Origin: Luteolibacter luteus
GTDB taxonomy: Bacteria; Verrucomicrobiota; Verrucomicrobiia; Verrucomicrobiales; Akkermansiaceae
Reading direction: 5' to 3'
NCBI RefSeq assembly: GCF_012913485.1
Contig: NZ_CP051774.1
Span: 620,001-684,000 of the forward strand
Length of the DNA stretch: 64,000 bases
Shown: positions 50,901-63,784 of the stretch, piece after piece
Layout of the letters: every line of letters starts with the position of its first letter
Numbering within the stretch: position 1 is the stretch's first letter
Program-made: the position numbers and the translations under genes
Notes under the pieces: generated by a model
Database searches by the model: none
What the model was told of the DNA's origin: nothing
What the model saw: only the letters and a program-made list of their open reading frames with translations

Positions 50901-53900
50901 AGCTGCCGCAACACCAGCAGCACCTGCCGTGGCGGCGGCACCTGCCCCCCTGCCGCAGCCGGTGGCAGGAGGCTCGACCATCGAGCAACTGATGGCAAAC
51001 CAGATCCAGCTGATGCAGGCACTGCTGGAATCGCAGCGTGGAGGTCCGCCAGCCGCAGCCCCGCTACCTCCGGCAAGCAACCAGCCTGAGGTGAAGTGGC
51101 CCGCGAATCATACGCGGACCACCGTGGCCAATGCCCGCTTCGGCCCCTACAAGCCGATCGACAAAGGCGAGAACGGCGGATTAACCGGGACCCAACAAAA
51201 GGCACTGGATGAATTGATTTCCCGCTACGTGCGGAAGACCGCCTCCTCGAAGGCGTATACCGCGGAGCATCGTGATCACTATGCCGACCCGCGTGCCGTG
51301 GCCGGCTTCAAGTCCTTGTGGAAGGAGATGGTCTACCCGATTGTTTCCGAGCGCTCCAAGGGCGCGAAGATCTGGGACATCGACGGGAACGAATACGTCG
51401 ATATCACCATGGGCTTCGGCACTTACTTCTTCGGCCATTCTCCGGATTGGTTGGTTGAAGCCGTGGAGAAGCAGCTCAAGACCGGCATCGAAATCGGGCC
51501 GCAGTCGCCCATCGCAGGCAAGCTCGCAAAGGCGATCGCGGAGCTGACCAACATGGACCGCGTGACTTTCTGCAACACGGGTTCCGAAGCGGTCATGGCC
51601 GCAATGCGGCTGTCCCGCACGATCACCGGCCGCACACGCATCGCCTACTTTACCGGCGACTACCACGGCATGTTCGAGGAAGTGCTGGTGCGTGGTGCCT
51701 GGGTAGATGGCGTTTACAAGGCACAGCCGATCGCACCGGGCATCCCTCAATCGCTGGTGGAAAACATCCTGGTGCTTGATTACGCGGACCCGGCCTCGCT
51801 GGAGATCCTCCGTGCCCACGCCCATGAACTGGCCGCCGTGATGGTGGAGCCGGTGCAGAGCCGCGCGCCAGGGTTGCAGCCGCGCGAATTCATGCAGGAA
51901 GTGCGTGCGATCACAAAGGCGTCCGGCACCGCATTGATCTTTGATGAAGTGGTCACCGGCTTCCGCTGCCATCCGGGTGGCGCGCAGGCTTACTTCGGTG
52001 TCGAGGCCGACCTGGCCACCTATGGCAAGGTGATCGGCGGAGGCATGCCCATCGGCGTGCTGGCAGGAAAGCGCGAATACATGGACGCGCTGGATGGCGG
52101 TGCTTGGAACTACGGAGATGACAGCTTCCCGGAAGTCGGCGTGACCTTCTTCGCCGGCACCTTTGTCCGCCACCCGCTGGCACTCGCCGCAGCATGGCGC
52201 GTGGTGGAACATCTCAAGGGTGAAGGACCGCGCTTGCAGATCGAAGTGACCGAGCGTGTGGATCGCCTCTGCCGCACGCTCAACCAGCATTTCGAGAACA
52301 TCGGCGTGCCGATCCGCCTGCCGCACTTCAGTGCCTATGCGGTGGTCGAGCACGCACCGGACCTGAAATATGCCAGCCTGCTCTGGTATTTCCTCCGTGA
52401 GCGCGGCGTCCACATCTGGGAGGGCCGGCCGCTCTATTTCACCACTGCTCATACAGATGAAGATCTCGACCGCGTGGTCCGCGGCTTCGTCGGTGCGGTG
52501 GAAGACATGCAGGCCGCGGGCTTCCTGCCTGCACCAGCCACCATCGGACACGAGGCGCCGGCGGTTTTCCCGCGTCGCGACGTGGCCGTGACCACCGAGG
52601 CCCAGCGCGAGATCTTCCACTCGCTCATGATGGGCGATGAGGCGAATTGCTCTTACAACGAGTCCAACATCATCCGCTTCGAGGGCGAGTTGGACACCGC
52701 CGCCCTGCACGCCGCCCTGCTCGACCTGGTGGTCCGGCACCCGGCCCTTCGCAGTACGATCAGCGAGGATGGGCAGCAGCAACTTTTCCACGCGGCACCC
52801 CGTGCGCTGGAAATTACGGAGCATGACTTTTCCGTGCTCACCGCGGATGCCCGGGAGATGCACTGGGCGCAGATCAAGGAAGACGAAACCCGCACGCCCT
52901 TCAACCTGACCCATGGCCCGCTGCTCCGCCTGCAATTGGCACGTCTGAGCCCGGCGTCCCACGAACTCCTTTTCACCGCGCACCACATGGTCTGCGACGG
53001 TTGGTCTTTCGGCATGCTCCTGATGGAGCTGGCGAATGCCTACAATGCCCGCAAGGCAGGCCGCTTGCCGATGCTGCCGCCCGCGATGTCTTTCGCCGAC
53101 TACGCCCGTCACGAAGTCGCGAACAAGAACTCCGAAGACCGCATGCAAGCGGAGAACTTCTGGGTCGCGAAATTCTCCAATGGCGCTCCCGTGCTGGAAC
53201 TGCCGACCGACCGCCCCCGCCCGCAGGTGAAAACCTATGCGGGTGCGATGGAAGCAATCACGCTGGATCCAGACCGCTATGCGCGCCTGAAGAAGGCATC
53301 TCCGAAGCTGGGCGGCACGCTCTTCGCCACCCTGCTTGGAACCTTCGCCACACTGCTGCATCGCCTCACCGGCCAAGAGGACCTTGTCATCGGCGTTCCC
53401 GCCGCCGGCCAGACGCGGATCGGCCGCGATGAACTGGTGGGCCACTGCCTGAACTTCCTGCCCCTGCGCTTGAACGCGACTGCCAACCGGCCTTTCCGCA
53501 CTTTCGCGGCCGAGGTGAAGGAACAAGTTCTCGAGGCCTACGACCATCAGGACTACACCTTCGGCAGCCTTCTCAAGAAGCTGACCCTACCGCGCGACAC
53601 CAGCCGTCTGCCCTTGGTCACCGTGATGTTCAACATCGACAAATCGGGCGTCGACCAGATCGGCTTCGATGGCCTGGGCTTCGACGTGGCGACCAATCCA
53701 AAACGCCACGTCAATTTCGACCTCTTCTTCAATCTCGTCCAAACCGACGGACGGATGATCGTGGAGTGCGAATACAACACCGACCTTCACGATGCCGCGA
53801 CGATCCGTCGCTGGCTGGGCTGCTTCGAGCAACTGATCGAAAGCACGATCCAAGATGGAGATCTCCCGCTCCAATCGCTGCCCATCCTCAATGCGGAGGA

Positions 53901-56900
53901 AAGCCAGCGCGTGCTCGTCGACTGGAATGCGACGCAGCGCCAATATGCGAAGAGCGCCAGCCTGCCCTGCCTGATCTCCCAGGTAGCCGCTCGTCTTCCG
54001 GAGAAAGTAGCGCTGCGCTGCGGGGAGACTTCGCTCACCTATTCCCAGCTTGAGCAACGTGCCACCGAATTGGCCGCGCGTTTGCAAAGCGCCGGGGTGA
54101 AGCACGGCGATCTTGTAGGCATCCATCTCGAACGCTCGACCGACATGGTTGCCGGCCTGCTTGGCATCCTGAAGTGCGGCGCGGCCTATGTCCCGATGGA
54201 TCCGGCATTCCCTGCCGAGCGCCTCGGCTTCATGGTGGAGGATGCCCACATGCCGGTCATCCTTTCGCAAACATCCCTCCATCGCGAACTCCCGGCTTCC
54301 AGCGCGAAGGTGCTGCTGACGGACGAGCTCAGCGGTGATGCGTCTTCCTTTGTCCCGATGGAGGTCGGCGCGGAGGATATCGCCTATGTGATCTTCACCT
54401 CCGGTTCGACCGGTCGTCCCAAGGGCGTTCGGATTCCGCATCGCGCCGTGGTGAACTTCCTGAATTCGATGCGCCGCGAGCCTGGCCTGACGCCGGATGA
54501 CGTGCTGCTTTCGGTCACCACCCTCTCTTTTGACATCTCCGGCTTGGAAATCTTCCTGCCGCTGACTACCGGAGCCGAAACGGTGATCGCCACCCGCGAG
54601 ATCACCATTGATGGCAACCGTCTCGCGGAATCGATCACCCGCCAGGATATTACCATCCTGCAGGCAACTCCTGCCACGTGGCGCCTGCTTCTCGAAGCAG
54701 GCTGGGCCGGAAAGGCGGGCTTCAAGGCGCTGGTCGGCGGTGAAGCCGTACCGCGTGATCTGGTGAACCGCCTCGCCGCTCTCTGCGGTGAAGTATGGAA
54801 TGTCTACGGGCCTACCGAAACCACGATCTGGTCCACGACCGCAAAGGTGACATCAGGAGAGGGTCCGGTCACCATCGGACGCCCGATCGACAATACCCAA
54901 GTCTACATCGTCAACCCGGCGATGTTGCCTCAGCCTACCGGCATTGCAGGCGAGCTGCTGATCGGTGGTGACGGCCTGGCCGAGGGCTATCATGAGCGTC
55001 CCGACCTGACCGCAGACCGCTTCATTTCTACCCCGCTCCAGGGCGGCAAGCTCTATCGCACCGGCGACCTCGCGCGCTGGAACCCGGATGGAAGCATCGA
55101 GTGCCTGGGCCGCATGGACTACCAGGTGAAAGTTCGCGGTTTCCGCATCGAGCTTGGCGACATTGAGGCCCATCTCGAACAGCATGCTTCGGTCGCGCAG
55201 GCCGTGGCTCATGTTCACGATGGTCGTCTGGTCGCCTATGTGAAGCCGGGCGCAAATGGCAACCCGGGCAATGGCACGGCGATCTGGCAGGACCAATGGG
55301 ACCTGCTCTACAAGTCCGCGATCGACCAATCCGGGAGTGAAAAACTGGACCGCCTTGACTCGGTGATCGCAGGCTGGGCTGGCATCGACGATATCGACGC
55401 ACAGGTCAACGAGTGGATCGACATGACCACGATGCGTCTGCGCCAATACCGTCCGCGGCGTATTTTCGAAATCGGCTGCGGCACCGGCCAGATCCTCGCC
55501 CGCTTCGCACCCGAAGCCGAGTGCTACTGGGCCGCGGACATTTCCAAGGTGGCGATCGACGCACTGGCAAAGAGCCAGCCGCTTCCGCAGGTGAAGCTCT
55601 TCCACCGCCCCGCCGATGATTTCACGGAGATCCCGGAGCAGTATTTCGACACGGTAGTGATCAACTCCGTGGCCCAGTATTTCCCGGATGCCTCCTACCT
55701 CGCGCTGGTGCTGCAAGGCGCAGCCCGCACCCTCAAGCCCGGCGGGCGAATCTTCCTCGGCGACATCCAAGGCAATGCCTTGCTGGCGGCACACCACGCC
55801 GAAATTCTGCACGAACGGGCTCCGGCGGGAACCAGTTGCGGCCAGCTTCGTGACAAGCTCAGGCAGCGGCTCTCACGTGAGACCGAACTCTCGCTCGATC
55901 CCGCATGGTTTGATCGCGTGGACATTCCCGGGCTTGCCCATGTCGAGATCCAACTGCGACGTGGCAAGCTGGCGAACGAAACGACGACCTATCACTACGA
56001 CGTGATCCTGCACATCGGCGAGAAACCACCGGTGCAACTGGTGACAAAGTGGCGTGAATGGCAGCGTCTGAATTTGGAACAGCTTGAAGCGATCCTGGCC
56101 GAAGGCCCGGAGGAGATCGCGATCTCCGGCATCCCGGACGCACGGCTCTCCTCACCACTGGGTTACCTGCGTGCGGTGGAGCATTCGCCGGAAGATAGCC
56201 CGCTGCCCTTCATCCCCTCCCCGCCATCATCAGCCGTCTCTGCCGAGGATCTCCATGCCGTGGCAGAAGCCAGCGGCTACCGAGCTCACGCCCGCTGGCG
56301 TGGCAACGGCACTGCGGGATTGATCGATGCGGTTTTCCTTCCTGCGGGCAATGCGAACCTGCCGCTCTGGCCAATCCAATCAACGCCAGCACCCCTCGCA
56401 AACGAGCCTTATCACGACAAGGCTGGTTCTCCGGGGGGAGACTTCACTCCGGAACTGCGCAAGCACCTCACGGGAAAGCTTCCGGACTACATGATTCCCA
56501 CGGCATTCGTCGTGCTCGATCATTTCCCGCTTACCCCGAACGGCAAGGTGGACCGCAAGGCCCTGCCTGCTCCCGGAGCGAGCGATGAATCCCAAACACG
56601 CGAAATCACCGCGCCGAAAAACGAGACTGAACGCCAGCTCGCGGAGATCTGGGGGCAGGTGCTCGGCCTGAACGAGATCGGCACGCTGGACGACATCTTC
56701 GAACTCGGTGGCGATTCCATCCTGATCTTCCAGATTACCACCCGTGCCGCGCGCGCGGGGCTGACCCTGACACCCGCCCAAGTCTTCCGGCTTCGGAACA
56801 TCGCCGCGCTGGCAGCGGAACTCAATACCGCTTCTGAAGCGGCTCCCGCAACAACCGCCATCCAGCGCGTCAACCGCGATGCCTATCGCCGCAAACTCTG

Positions 56901-56901
56901 A
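47953..56901 (+). CDS. Hybrid PKS/NRPS: KS-AT-ACP-aminotransferase-C-A(N-MT)-PCP
   Basis: 2982 residues. KS: about 10-430, active Cys174 in TACSTS, with EAHGTGTPLGDP and the later GKTHIGHLDVAAG. AT: about 510-810, GHSIGE with Ser616, and HGFHS, which fits malonyl-CoA. ACP: LGFDSL, Ser939. Class III aminotransferase: about 1080-1520, PLP Lys1359 in TYGKVIGGGMP, similar in layout to the AMT domains of McyE, ItuA and MycA that aminate a beta-keto thioester. C domain: about 1545-1960, HHMVCDGWS. A domain: from about 1990, FTSGSTG at 2148, NVYGPTETT; its code D-I-L-Q-L-G-V-I-W-K is one residue from the glycine code. An N-methyltransferase (FEIGCGTGQ at 2505, NSVAQYFPDASY) is inserted after A8. PCP: LGGDSI, Ser2922. 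No KR, DH or ER is present. Confidence 0.93.
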   Translation: MNEELPPPEAIAVIGMAGRFPGAANPDEFWQNLIAGKDSITRFESRVESDGSKYVGARSMIEHADLFDASFFGIYPKEAELMDPQHRVFLECAWEAIEHAGYDPGAYPGMIGVYAGLSLNTYLLHNLGKAKELAKNYQVSEYQTMLGNDKDFLPVRVSYKLNLRGPSMTIQTACSTSLVAICQAATSLLTYQCDMALAGGVSISFPQQRDYRYTEEGMVSGDGTVRAFDEKANGTVFGHGCGVVLLKRLSEAVADRDSILAVIKGWAVNNDGSDKIGFAAPGLNAQADVIALAQASAGVNPQDVSYIEAHGTGTPLGDPIEIAALTKAFRAGGATGNGYCAIGTGKTHIGHLDVAAGVTGLIKTIQQFRHGKIPALLHFTAPNPRIDFANSPLAPVAETRDWLPNGSPRIAGVSAFGVGGTNAHVVMEEAPAIESSPEGRKKQLLVLSAKTATALDAMAENLAKHLESNDRLADTSYTLATGRRAFAFRRHVVAADAGEAVAKLREAAKSNAAPKSAKVAFLFPGQGSQYPDMGRAIYDSEPAFRAAVDECAGHLQHHLGLDIRATLYPAEGDRAAAEERIHQTSLTQPCIFVVEYALAKLWISWGIEPSLLIGHSIGEYVAAVLAGTFSLPDALRLLSVRARLMQSLPSGAMLAVRQGIDELEMPKDVDLAAINSPKLCTVSGSHEAIAAFQAQLEEKKIACRQLKTSHGFHSVMMEPIVAPFTEEAARVTANAPGIPWISTCTGKAVDAATLADPAYWARQLRHEVRFTDALATAFVDEGLILLEVGPGQALAPFARQHPARGNSIVISTLPSSSEDLGDLLNAAGELWKNGAPLDWSAFFSGQERARVHLPTYPFERQSFWIDRSQEAENPQPRNEIQNSISSAAPAVSPTPPQPMSAPLDRRPGLAAKLRAIVLELSGVAVDDDGATFTELGFDSLFLTQASQAIQSRFGVKITFRQMLGDLSSVASIATHLDAELPAEAAATPAAPAVAAAPAPLPQPVAGGSTIEQLMANQIQLMQALLESQRGGPPAAAPLPPASNQPEVKWPANHTRTTVANARFGPYKPIDKGENGGLTGTQQKALDELISRYVRKTASSKAYTAEHRDHYADPRAVAGFKSLWKEMVYPIVSERSKGAKIWDIDGNEYVDITMGFGTYFFGHSPDWLVEAVEKQLKTGIEIGPQSPIAGKLAKAIAELTNMDRVTFCNTGSEAVMAAMRLSRTITGRTRIAYFTGDYHGMFEEVLVRGAWVDGVYKAQPIAPGIPQSLVENILVLDYADPASLEILRAHAHELAAVMVEPVQSRAPGLQPREFMQEVRAITKASGTALIFDEVVTGFRCHPGGAQAYFGVEADLATYGKVIGGGMPIGVLAGKREYMDALDGGAWNYGDDSFPEVGVTFFAGTFVRHPLALAAAWRVVEHLKGEGPRLQIEVTERVDRLCRTLNQHFENIGVPIRLPHFSAYAVVEHAPDLKYASLLWYFLRERGVHIWEGRPLYFTTAHTDEDLDRVVRGFVGAVEDMQAAGFLPAPATIGHEAPAVFPRRDVAVTTEAQREIFHSLMMGDEANCSYNESNIIRFEGELDTAALHAALLDLVVRHPALRSTISEDGQQQLFHAAPRALEITEHDFSVLTADAREMHWAQIKEDETRTPFNLTHGPLLRLQLARLSPASHELLFTAHHMVCDGWSFGMLLMELANAYNARKAGRLPMLPPAMSFADYARHEVANKNSEDRMQAENFWVAKFSNGAPVLELPTDRPRPQVKTYAGAMEAITLDPDRYARLKKASPKLGGTLFATLLGTFATLLHRLTGQEDLVIGVPAAGQTRIGRDELVGHCLNFLPLRLNATANRPFRTFAAEVKEQVLEAYDHQDYTFGSLLKKLTLPRDTSRLPLVTVMFNIDKSGVDQIGFDGLGFDVATNPKRHVNFDLFFNLVQTDGRMIVECEYNTDLHDAATIRRWLGCFEQLIESTIQDGDLPLQSLPILNAEESQRVLVDWNATQRQYAKSASLPCLISQVAARLPEKVALRCGETSLTYSQLEQRATELAARLQSAGVKHGDLVGIHLERSTDMVAGLLGILKCGAAYVPMDPAFPAERLGFMVEDAHMPVILSQTSLHRELPASSAKVLLTDELSGDASSFVPMEVGAEDIAYVIFTSGSTGRPKGVRIPHRAVVNFLNSMRREPGLTPDDVLLSVTTLSFDISGLEIFLPLTTGAETVIATREITIDGNRLAESITRQDITILQATPATWRLLLEAGWAGKAGFKALVGGEAVPRDLVNRLAALCGEVWNVYGPTETTIWSTTAKVTSGEGPVTIGRPIDNTQVYIVNPAMLPQPTGIAGELLIGGDGLAEGYHERPDLTADRFISTPLQGGKLYRTGDLARWNPDGSIECLGRMDYQVKVRGFRIELGDIEAHLEQHASVAQAVAHVHDGRLVAYVKPGANGNPGNGTAIWQDQWDLLYKSAIDQSGSEKLDRLDSVIAGWAGIDDIDAQVNEWIDMTTMRLRQYRPRRIFEIGCGTGQILARFAPEAECYWAADISKVAIDALAKSQPLPQVKLFHRPADDFTEIPEQYFDTVVINSVAQYFPDASYLALVLQGAARTLKPGGRIFLGDIQGNALLAAHHAEILHERAPAGTSCGQLRDKLRQRLSRETELSLDPAWFDRVDIPGLAHVEIQLRRGKLANETTTYHYDVILHIGEKPPVQLVTKWREWQRLNLEQLEAILAEGPEEIAISGIPDARLSSPLGYLRAVEHSPEDSPLPFIPSPPSSAVSAEDLHAVAEASGYRAHARWRGNGTAGLIDAVFLPAGNANLPLWPIQSTPAPLANEPYHDKAGSPGGDFTPELRKHLTGKLPDYMIPTAFVVLDHFPLTPNGKVDRKALPAPGASDESQTREITAPKNETERQLAEIWGQVLGLNEIGTLDDIFELGGDSILIFQITTRAARAGLTLTPAQVFRLRNIAALAAELNTASEAAPATTAIQRVNRDAYRRKL

Positions 56902-56905
56902 GTCC

Positions 56906-60925
<4,020 letters not shown>

Positions 60926-61005
60926 TCCTCCACGATCGCGTAGCAATTACAGATCGTTCGCCATGGCGTGAGGTGCTAGACAGCCCGCGCTTTCCCCCCA
61001 CCCCC

Positions 61006-61884
61006 ATGAATTCCCCCATCGCTAGCGGTGTCCTTTCCGCCTTCGCGCTCCTATCCGGCGCGGCTCTAAGTCAAACTTACGTTGATCTGGATTTCAGCAA
61101 CAATGTCCAGCCAGCCTTGGATCTGAATCCGAACGGATCGACTCTCGGGCCATGGTATCACTCGGGAAGCTTCCTCGATTTTGCCAATGCCGGTTCCTAC
61201 AATGGAACCTCCATTGATGTCCGCGTCTCCGTAGCCGGGCTGATCGACGGCGAAGGCCCCGGCCTCCGCGATACCAGCACCTATCAATGGGTCGGCTGGC
61301 TCCCCTCTTACAACGGCGCGTCCACCAACGACGACTTGGGAGTCTACTATCGTCACGATGGCAACTCCCTCCAGCAAACCGGGGGAATCGCGTGGACGCT
61401 TTCCTTCTACGAAAGCGGCAGCAACTTCTCCAACCCCATCACGTTGCCTGGAGTGCGATTCCTGGTCTACGACCACGATGGCGAGCGCTATCAGTCGGAA
61501 TCGATCCGCACCTTTGCCGGCGACGGCTTTGCGGGCTACCAGCTTCACGACGGGAGCGGCATCCACGTTCATGATGAAGATGGTAGCTACCGTTTCGATG
61601 CGCGGGGCGAAGGGCACCCGGAAACGACCGCGGATGGAGGCATGATCCTGTATTATCACAATACCTCCTCGATCCGCTTCGATCTTTTCGCCACCACCCG
61701 GCCTCAGTTGCCCGGCCCGAACAGTGGGATCTTCGCGGCGTGGGATGGGAATCTCAGCCTCACCGGAGGCAACTCCAACGGCTTCGGAGAGTTCGTCGCG
61801 GTTCCGGAGCCATCCGCTCCACTGATGGTCGGCGTGGCGACTGTCACGATGCTTCTGCGGCGGACACGCTCTTCGGCAGCTTGA
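61006..61884 (+). CDS. PEP-CTERM sorting-domain secreted protein, paralogue of the one at 15063
   Basis: 292 residues. Signal peptide (IASGVLSAFALLSGAALSQ), beta-rich body and the tail VAVPEPSAPLMVGVATVTML with RRTRSS. The body resembles the 15063 product in length and in ordered motifs: YVDLDFSNNVQ versus YDLVFNNPVQ, ESGSNFSNPITLP versus QGGSNFTDPFTIP, and FAGDGFAGYQL versus FADDGLVSYQL. ATG 61006 gives the signal peptide; a longer frame from 60973 adds an unlikely start. It lies 80 bases after the NRPS gene, so it might be read through from there. Confidence 0.78.
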   Translation: MNSPIASGVLSAFALLSGAALSQTYVDLDFSNNVQPALDLNPNGSTLGPWYHSGSFLDFANAGSYNGTSIDVRVSVAGLIDGEGPGLRDTSTYQWVGWLPSYNGASTNDDLGVYYRHDGNSLQQTGGIAWTLSFYESGSNFSNPITLPGVRFLVYDHDGERYQSESIRTFAGDGFAGYQLHDGSGIHVHDEDGSYRFDARGEGHPETTADGGMILYYHNTSSIRFDLFATTRPQLPGPNSGIFAAWDGNLSLTGGNSNGFGEFVAVPEPSAPLMVGVATVTMLLRRTRSSAA

Positions 61885-61935
61885 AGACAGCGGGAGCTCT
61901 TGCTTCCCCACCGCGGCGGGGATAGGGAAATACCG

Positions 61936-62847
61936 ATGAGAAGAAGAGCCTTCCTGCAGCTTGGTGGAGCTTTCGCAATCACGCTTCCTTGCGCCCTGCT
62001 TTCGCCCGTCCGCGCACAAGACGCGGCCGCCGCGCCGGAGCTCTTCCAACGCATCACCATCATCGGCGCCAGTGTCTCTGCGGGCTTTTGCACGGATGAA
62101 TTCATCGGCGGACCACGCACGCCCGAGTTCCGGCTCGCCAACTTCTTCAACGAGGCGCTCACCTGCGAACACCGACCGGTGGTGAGCCACGCCCGCAAGA
62201 CGCTCTTCCTGGGTGCCCGTGATTCCTTGGAAAAGCAGGTGAACGAGGCGCTGAAGGCGAATCCATCCTTGGTAGTCGCGCTCGATTCCTTGTTCTGGTT
62301 TTGCTACGGCAGGGATCTCACGCCGCCACAGCGGCTGGAGCTTTTCGAATTCGGCTTGAAGCAGCTCGACCGCATGTCCGCACCGCTCATCGTTGGTGAT
62401 TTGCCGGATGCCAGACATGCAGCGGGAGGCATTCTCGGCGTGGACGAGATCCCCCCGGCGGATGTGCTCGCGAAATGCAACGAGCGGCTGAAGGCATGGG
62501 CTGCCACCAGGAAGAACGTGAGCCTCTTCCCCTTTGCCGCGATGATGAAGGCCGCGATCACGGGAGAAACCCTCGACCTCGGCGGGCGTGTTTGGGAAAA
62601 AGGAACCGCTCGTGCCTTGCTGCAGCGGGACATGCTCCATCCATCCCATCTCGGCTTGGCAGCGGTGACCGTAGCGGCATTGGACTCCGCCGGTGCCTCG
62701 GCGAAGCCAGCCATCCCCCGATCGAACTACCGGCGCGATCTGGATTCACTCACGAAAGACGCGGTGGAACTTGGCAAGAAGCAGTCCCGGGAGGCCGCCG
62801 AGCGCGCCAGCAACGCATCGAAGCCGGAGGCGGCCCCGGCGCAATAA
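61936..62847 (+). CDS. Tat-exported SGNH/GDSL-like hydrolase
   Basis: 303 residues. The N-terminus RRRAFLQLGGAFAITLP has the twin-arginine pattern, followed by a hydrophobic segment and AxA-like cleavage. Block I of the SGNH fold is visible as ITIIGASVSAGF (Ser in place of the usual GDS serine), and block V as DMLHPSHLG with the catalytic Asp/His pair. Block III appears as LDSLFWFCYG rather than the common G-x-N-D, so activity is uncertain. Family members are esterases or carbohydrate deacetylases. The Lys/Ala-rich tail (KKQSREAAERASNASKPEAA) is disordered. Confidence 0.68.
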   Translation: MRRRAFLQLGGAFAITLPCALLSPVRAQDAAAAPELFQRITIIGASVSAGFCTDEFIGGPRTPEFRLANFFNEALTCEHRPVVSHARKTLFLGARDSLEKQVNEALKANPSLVVALDSLFWFCYGRDLTPPQRLELFEFGLKQLDRMSAPLIVGDLPDARHAAGGILGVDEIPPADVLAKCNERLKAWAATRKNVSLFPFAAMMKAAITGETLDLGGRVWEKGTARALLQRDMLHPSHLGLAAVTVAALDSAGASAKPAIPRSNYRRDLDSLTKDAVELGKKQSREAAERASNASKPEAAPAQ

Positions 62848-62887
62848 CGGTCCGGATCCCTTCCGCGATCACGTAGCCCGCGACTCA

Positions 62888-62916
62888 TTGACTGTAAGGC
62901 TCGATTGAGCTTTAAT
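62888..62916 (+). promoter_or_regulatory. Sigma70-like promoter of the last PEP-CTERM gene
   Basis: TTGACT (62888-62893), 17-base spacer, TTTAAT (62911-62916): five of six matches in each box with ideal spacing. Transcription would start near 62923, about 60 bases before the GTG start at 62982. Confidence 0.65.
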
Positions 62917-62981
62917 CCGCAGTGCTGCCTGGAAGTGTCCCCACGCTTCCATCCCCTCACCCCACCCTATCTTTCACCCCC

Positions 62982-63677
62982 GTGAATCTCTACGCCCTCT
63001 TGGCGTGCGCTATCCTTGCGCTCGTCCTGCCGGGTTTCTCCCAGTCCCTCTCATGGGATACGGACGGAACGCCAGGCACGGAAGCTTTTGGCAATACCCT
63101 CGTGTTTGCCGATGGCGCCCTCGGCATGAGCATCACGTCCTGGGGGCATACCCACGGGAGGAAGAACGATTCCTTCGAATCCGGAAAATCGATCATTTAT
63201 CCCACCGGTGTCGGCGTCACGAATCGCGACGAAGGAATGCGCGTGCCGGAACACCAGATCGACAACGGCCGCGGCAATGATTGGGTCCTCATCGTTTTCG
63301 ATAGCGCCGTGACGGACGTGAAGATCGAGGTCGATCCCTACGGCGTTTGGGATCGCGACGTCACCTACTACACTGCCAATCTGAGTCGCGATGTGGACCT
63401 CTCCGGACTGACCTATTCTGACTTGGCCGATCTCGGCTTCGGTGAACGCACCGATGATCTTGGCACACGTAGCAGCGAAGCACGTGAGATCGAGATCCAA
63501 GGGGCCACGACGAGCTTCAATGCCGTTCTCATCGGCGCCCAGCTCGGAAAGCAGGGCTTCCGCGGGGTAGACCGCTTCAAGATCGACGGTGTCAGTGCCA
63601 CACCTGCCGTGCCGGAGCCTTCGGTTACCTTCCTGGGACTGATCGGGATGATCGGGCTCCTGCGTCGCCGACGCTAG
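62982..63677 (+). CDS. PEP-CTERM sorting-domain secreted protein
   Basis: 231 residues from GTG 62982, which begins the signal peptide (NLYALLACAILALVLPGFSQ). The body has FVDGALGMSIT-like strands (FADGALGMSITSWGHTHGRK) and RNDSFESG-type loops; no family was recognised. The sorting tail is VPEPSVTFLGLIGMIGLL followed by RRRR, almost the same as in the 21175 product. The body shows VLIVFDSAVTDVKIEVDPYG, a pattern shared with other verrucomicrobial PEP-CTERM proteins that bear a secreted 'event/flare' domain. It follows its own promoter. Confidence 0.78.
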   Translation: MNLYALLACAILALVLPGFSQSLSWDTDGTPGTEAFGNTLVFADGALGMSITSWGHTHGRKNDSFESGKSIIYPTGVGVTNRDEGMRVPEHQIDNGRGNDWVLIVFDSAVTDVKIEVDPYGVWDRDVTYYTANLSRDVDLSGLTYSDLADLGFGERTDDLGTRSSEAREIEIQGATTSFNAVLIGAQLGKQGFRGVDRFKIDGVSATPAVPEPSVTFLGLIGMIGLLRRRR

Positions 63678-63725
63678 GAATCTCGGCGCGCGGTCCCGCT
63701 TCATCCATCGTTTGGCCCGCTCCCA

Positions 63726-63759
63726 TAAAAAAGGCCGGACCGTTTTCACGGCCCGGCCT
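63726..63759 (-). terminator. Rho-independent terminator after the minus-strand GH43-like gene
   Basis: On the minus strand AGGCCGGGCCG (63759-63749) pairs with CGGTCCGGCCT (63742-63732), 11 positions with one G-T wobble, loop TGAAAA, then a T-run (63731-63727). It lies about 25 bases after the stop codon of the gene entering from the right. Confidence 0.88.
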
Positions 63760-63784
63760 GAAAGGAAATCCCGTGTGAGCAGGC

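Noticed and set aside
51181-53547. Minus-strand open frame of about 788 codons opposite the aminotransferase and C domains
   Set aside because: Same explanation: a shadow of a firmly identified coding strand.
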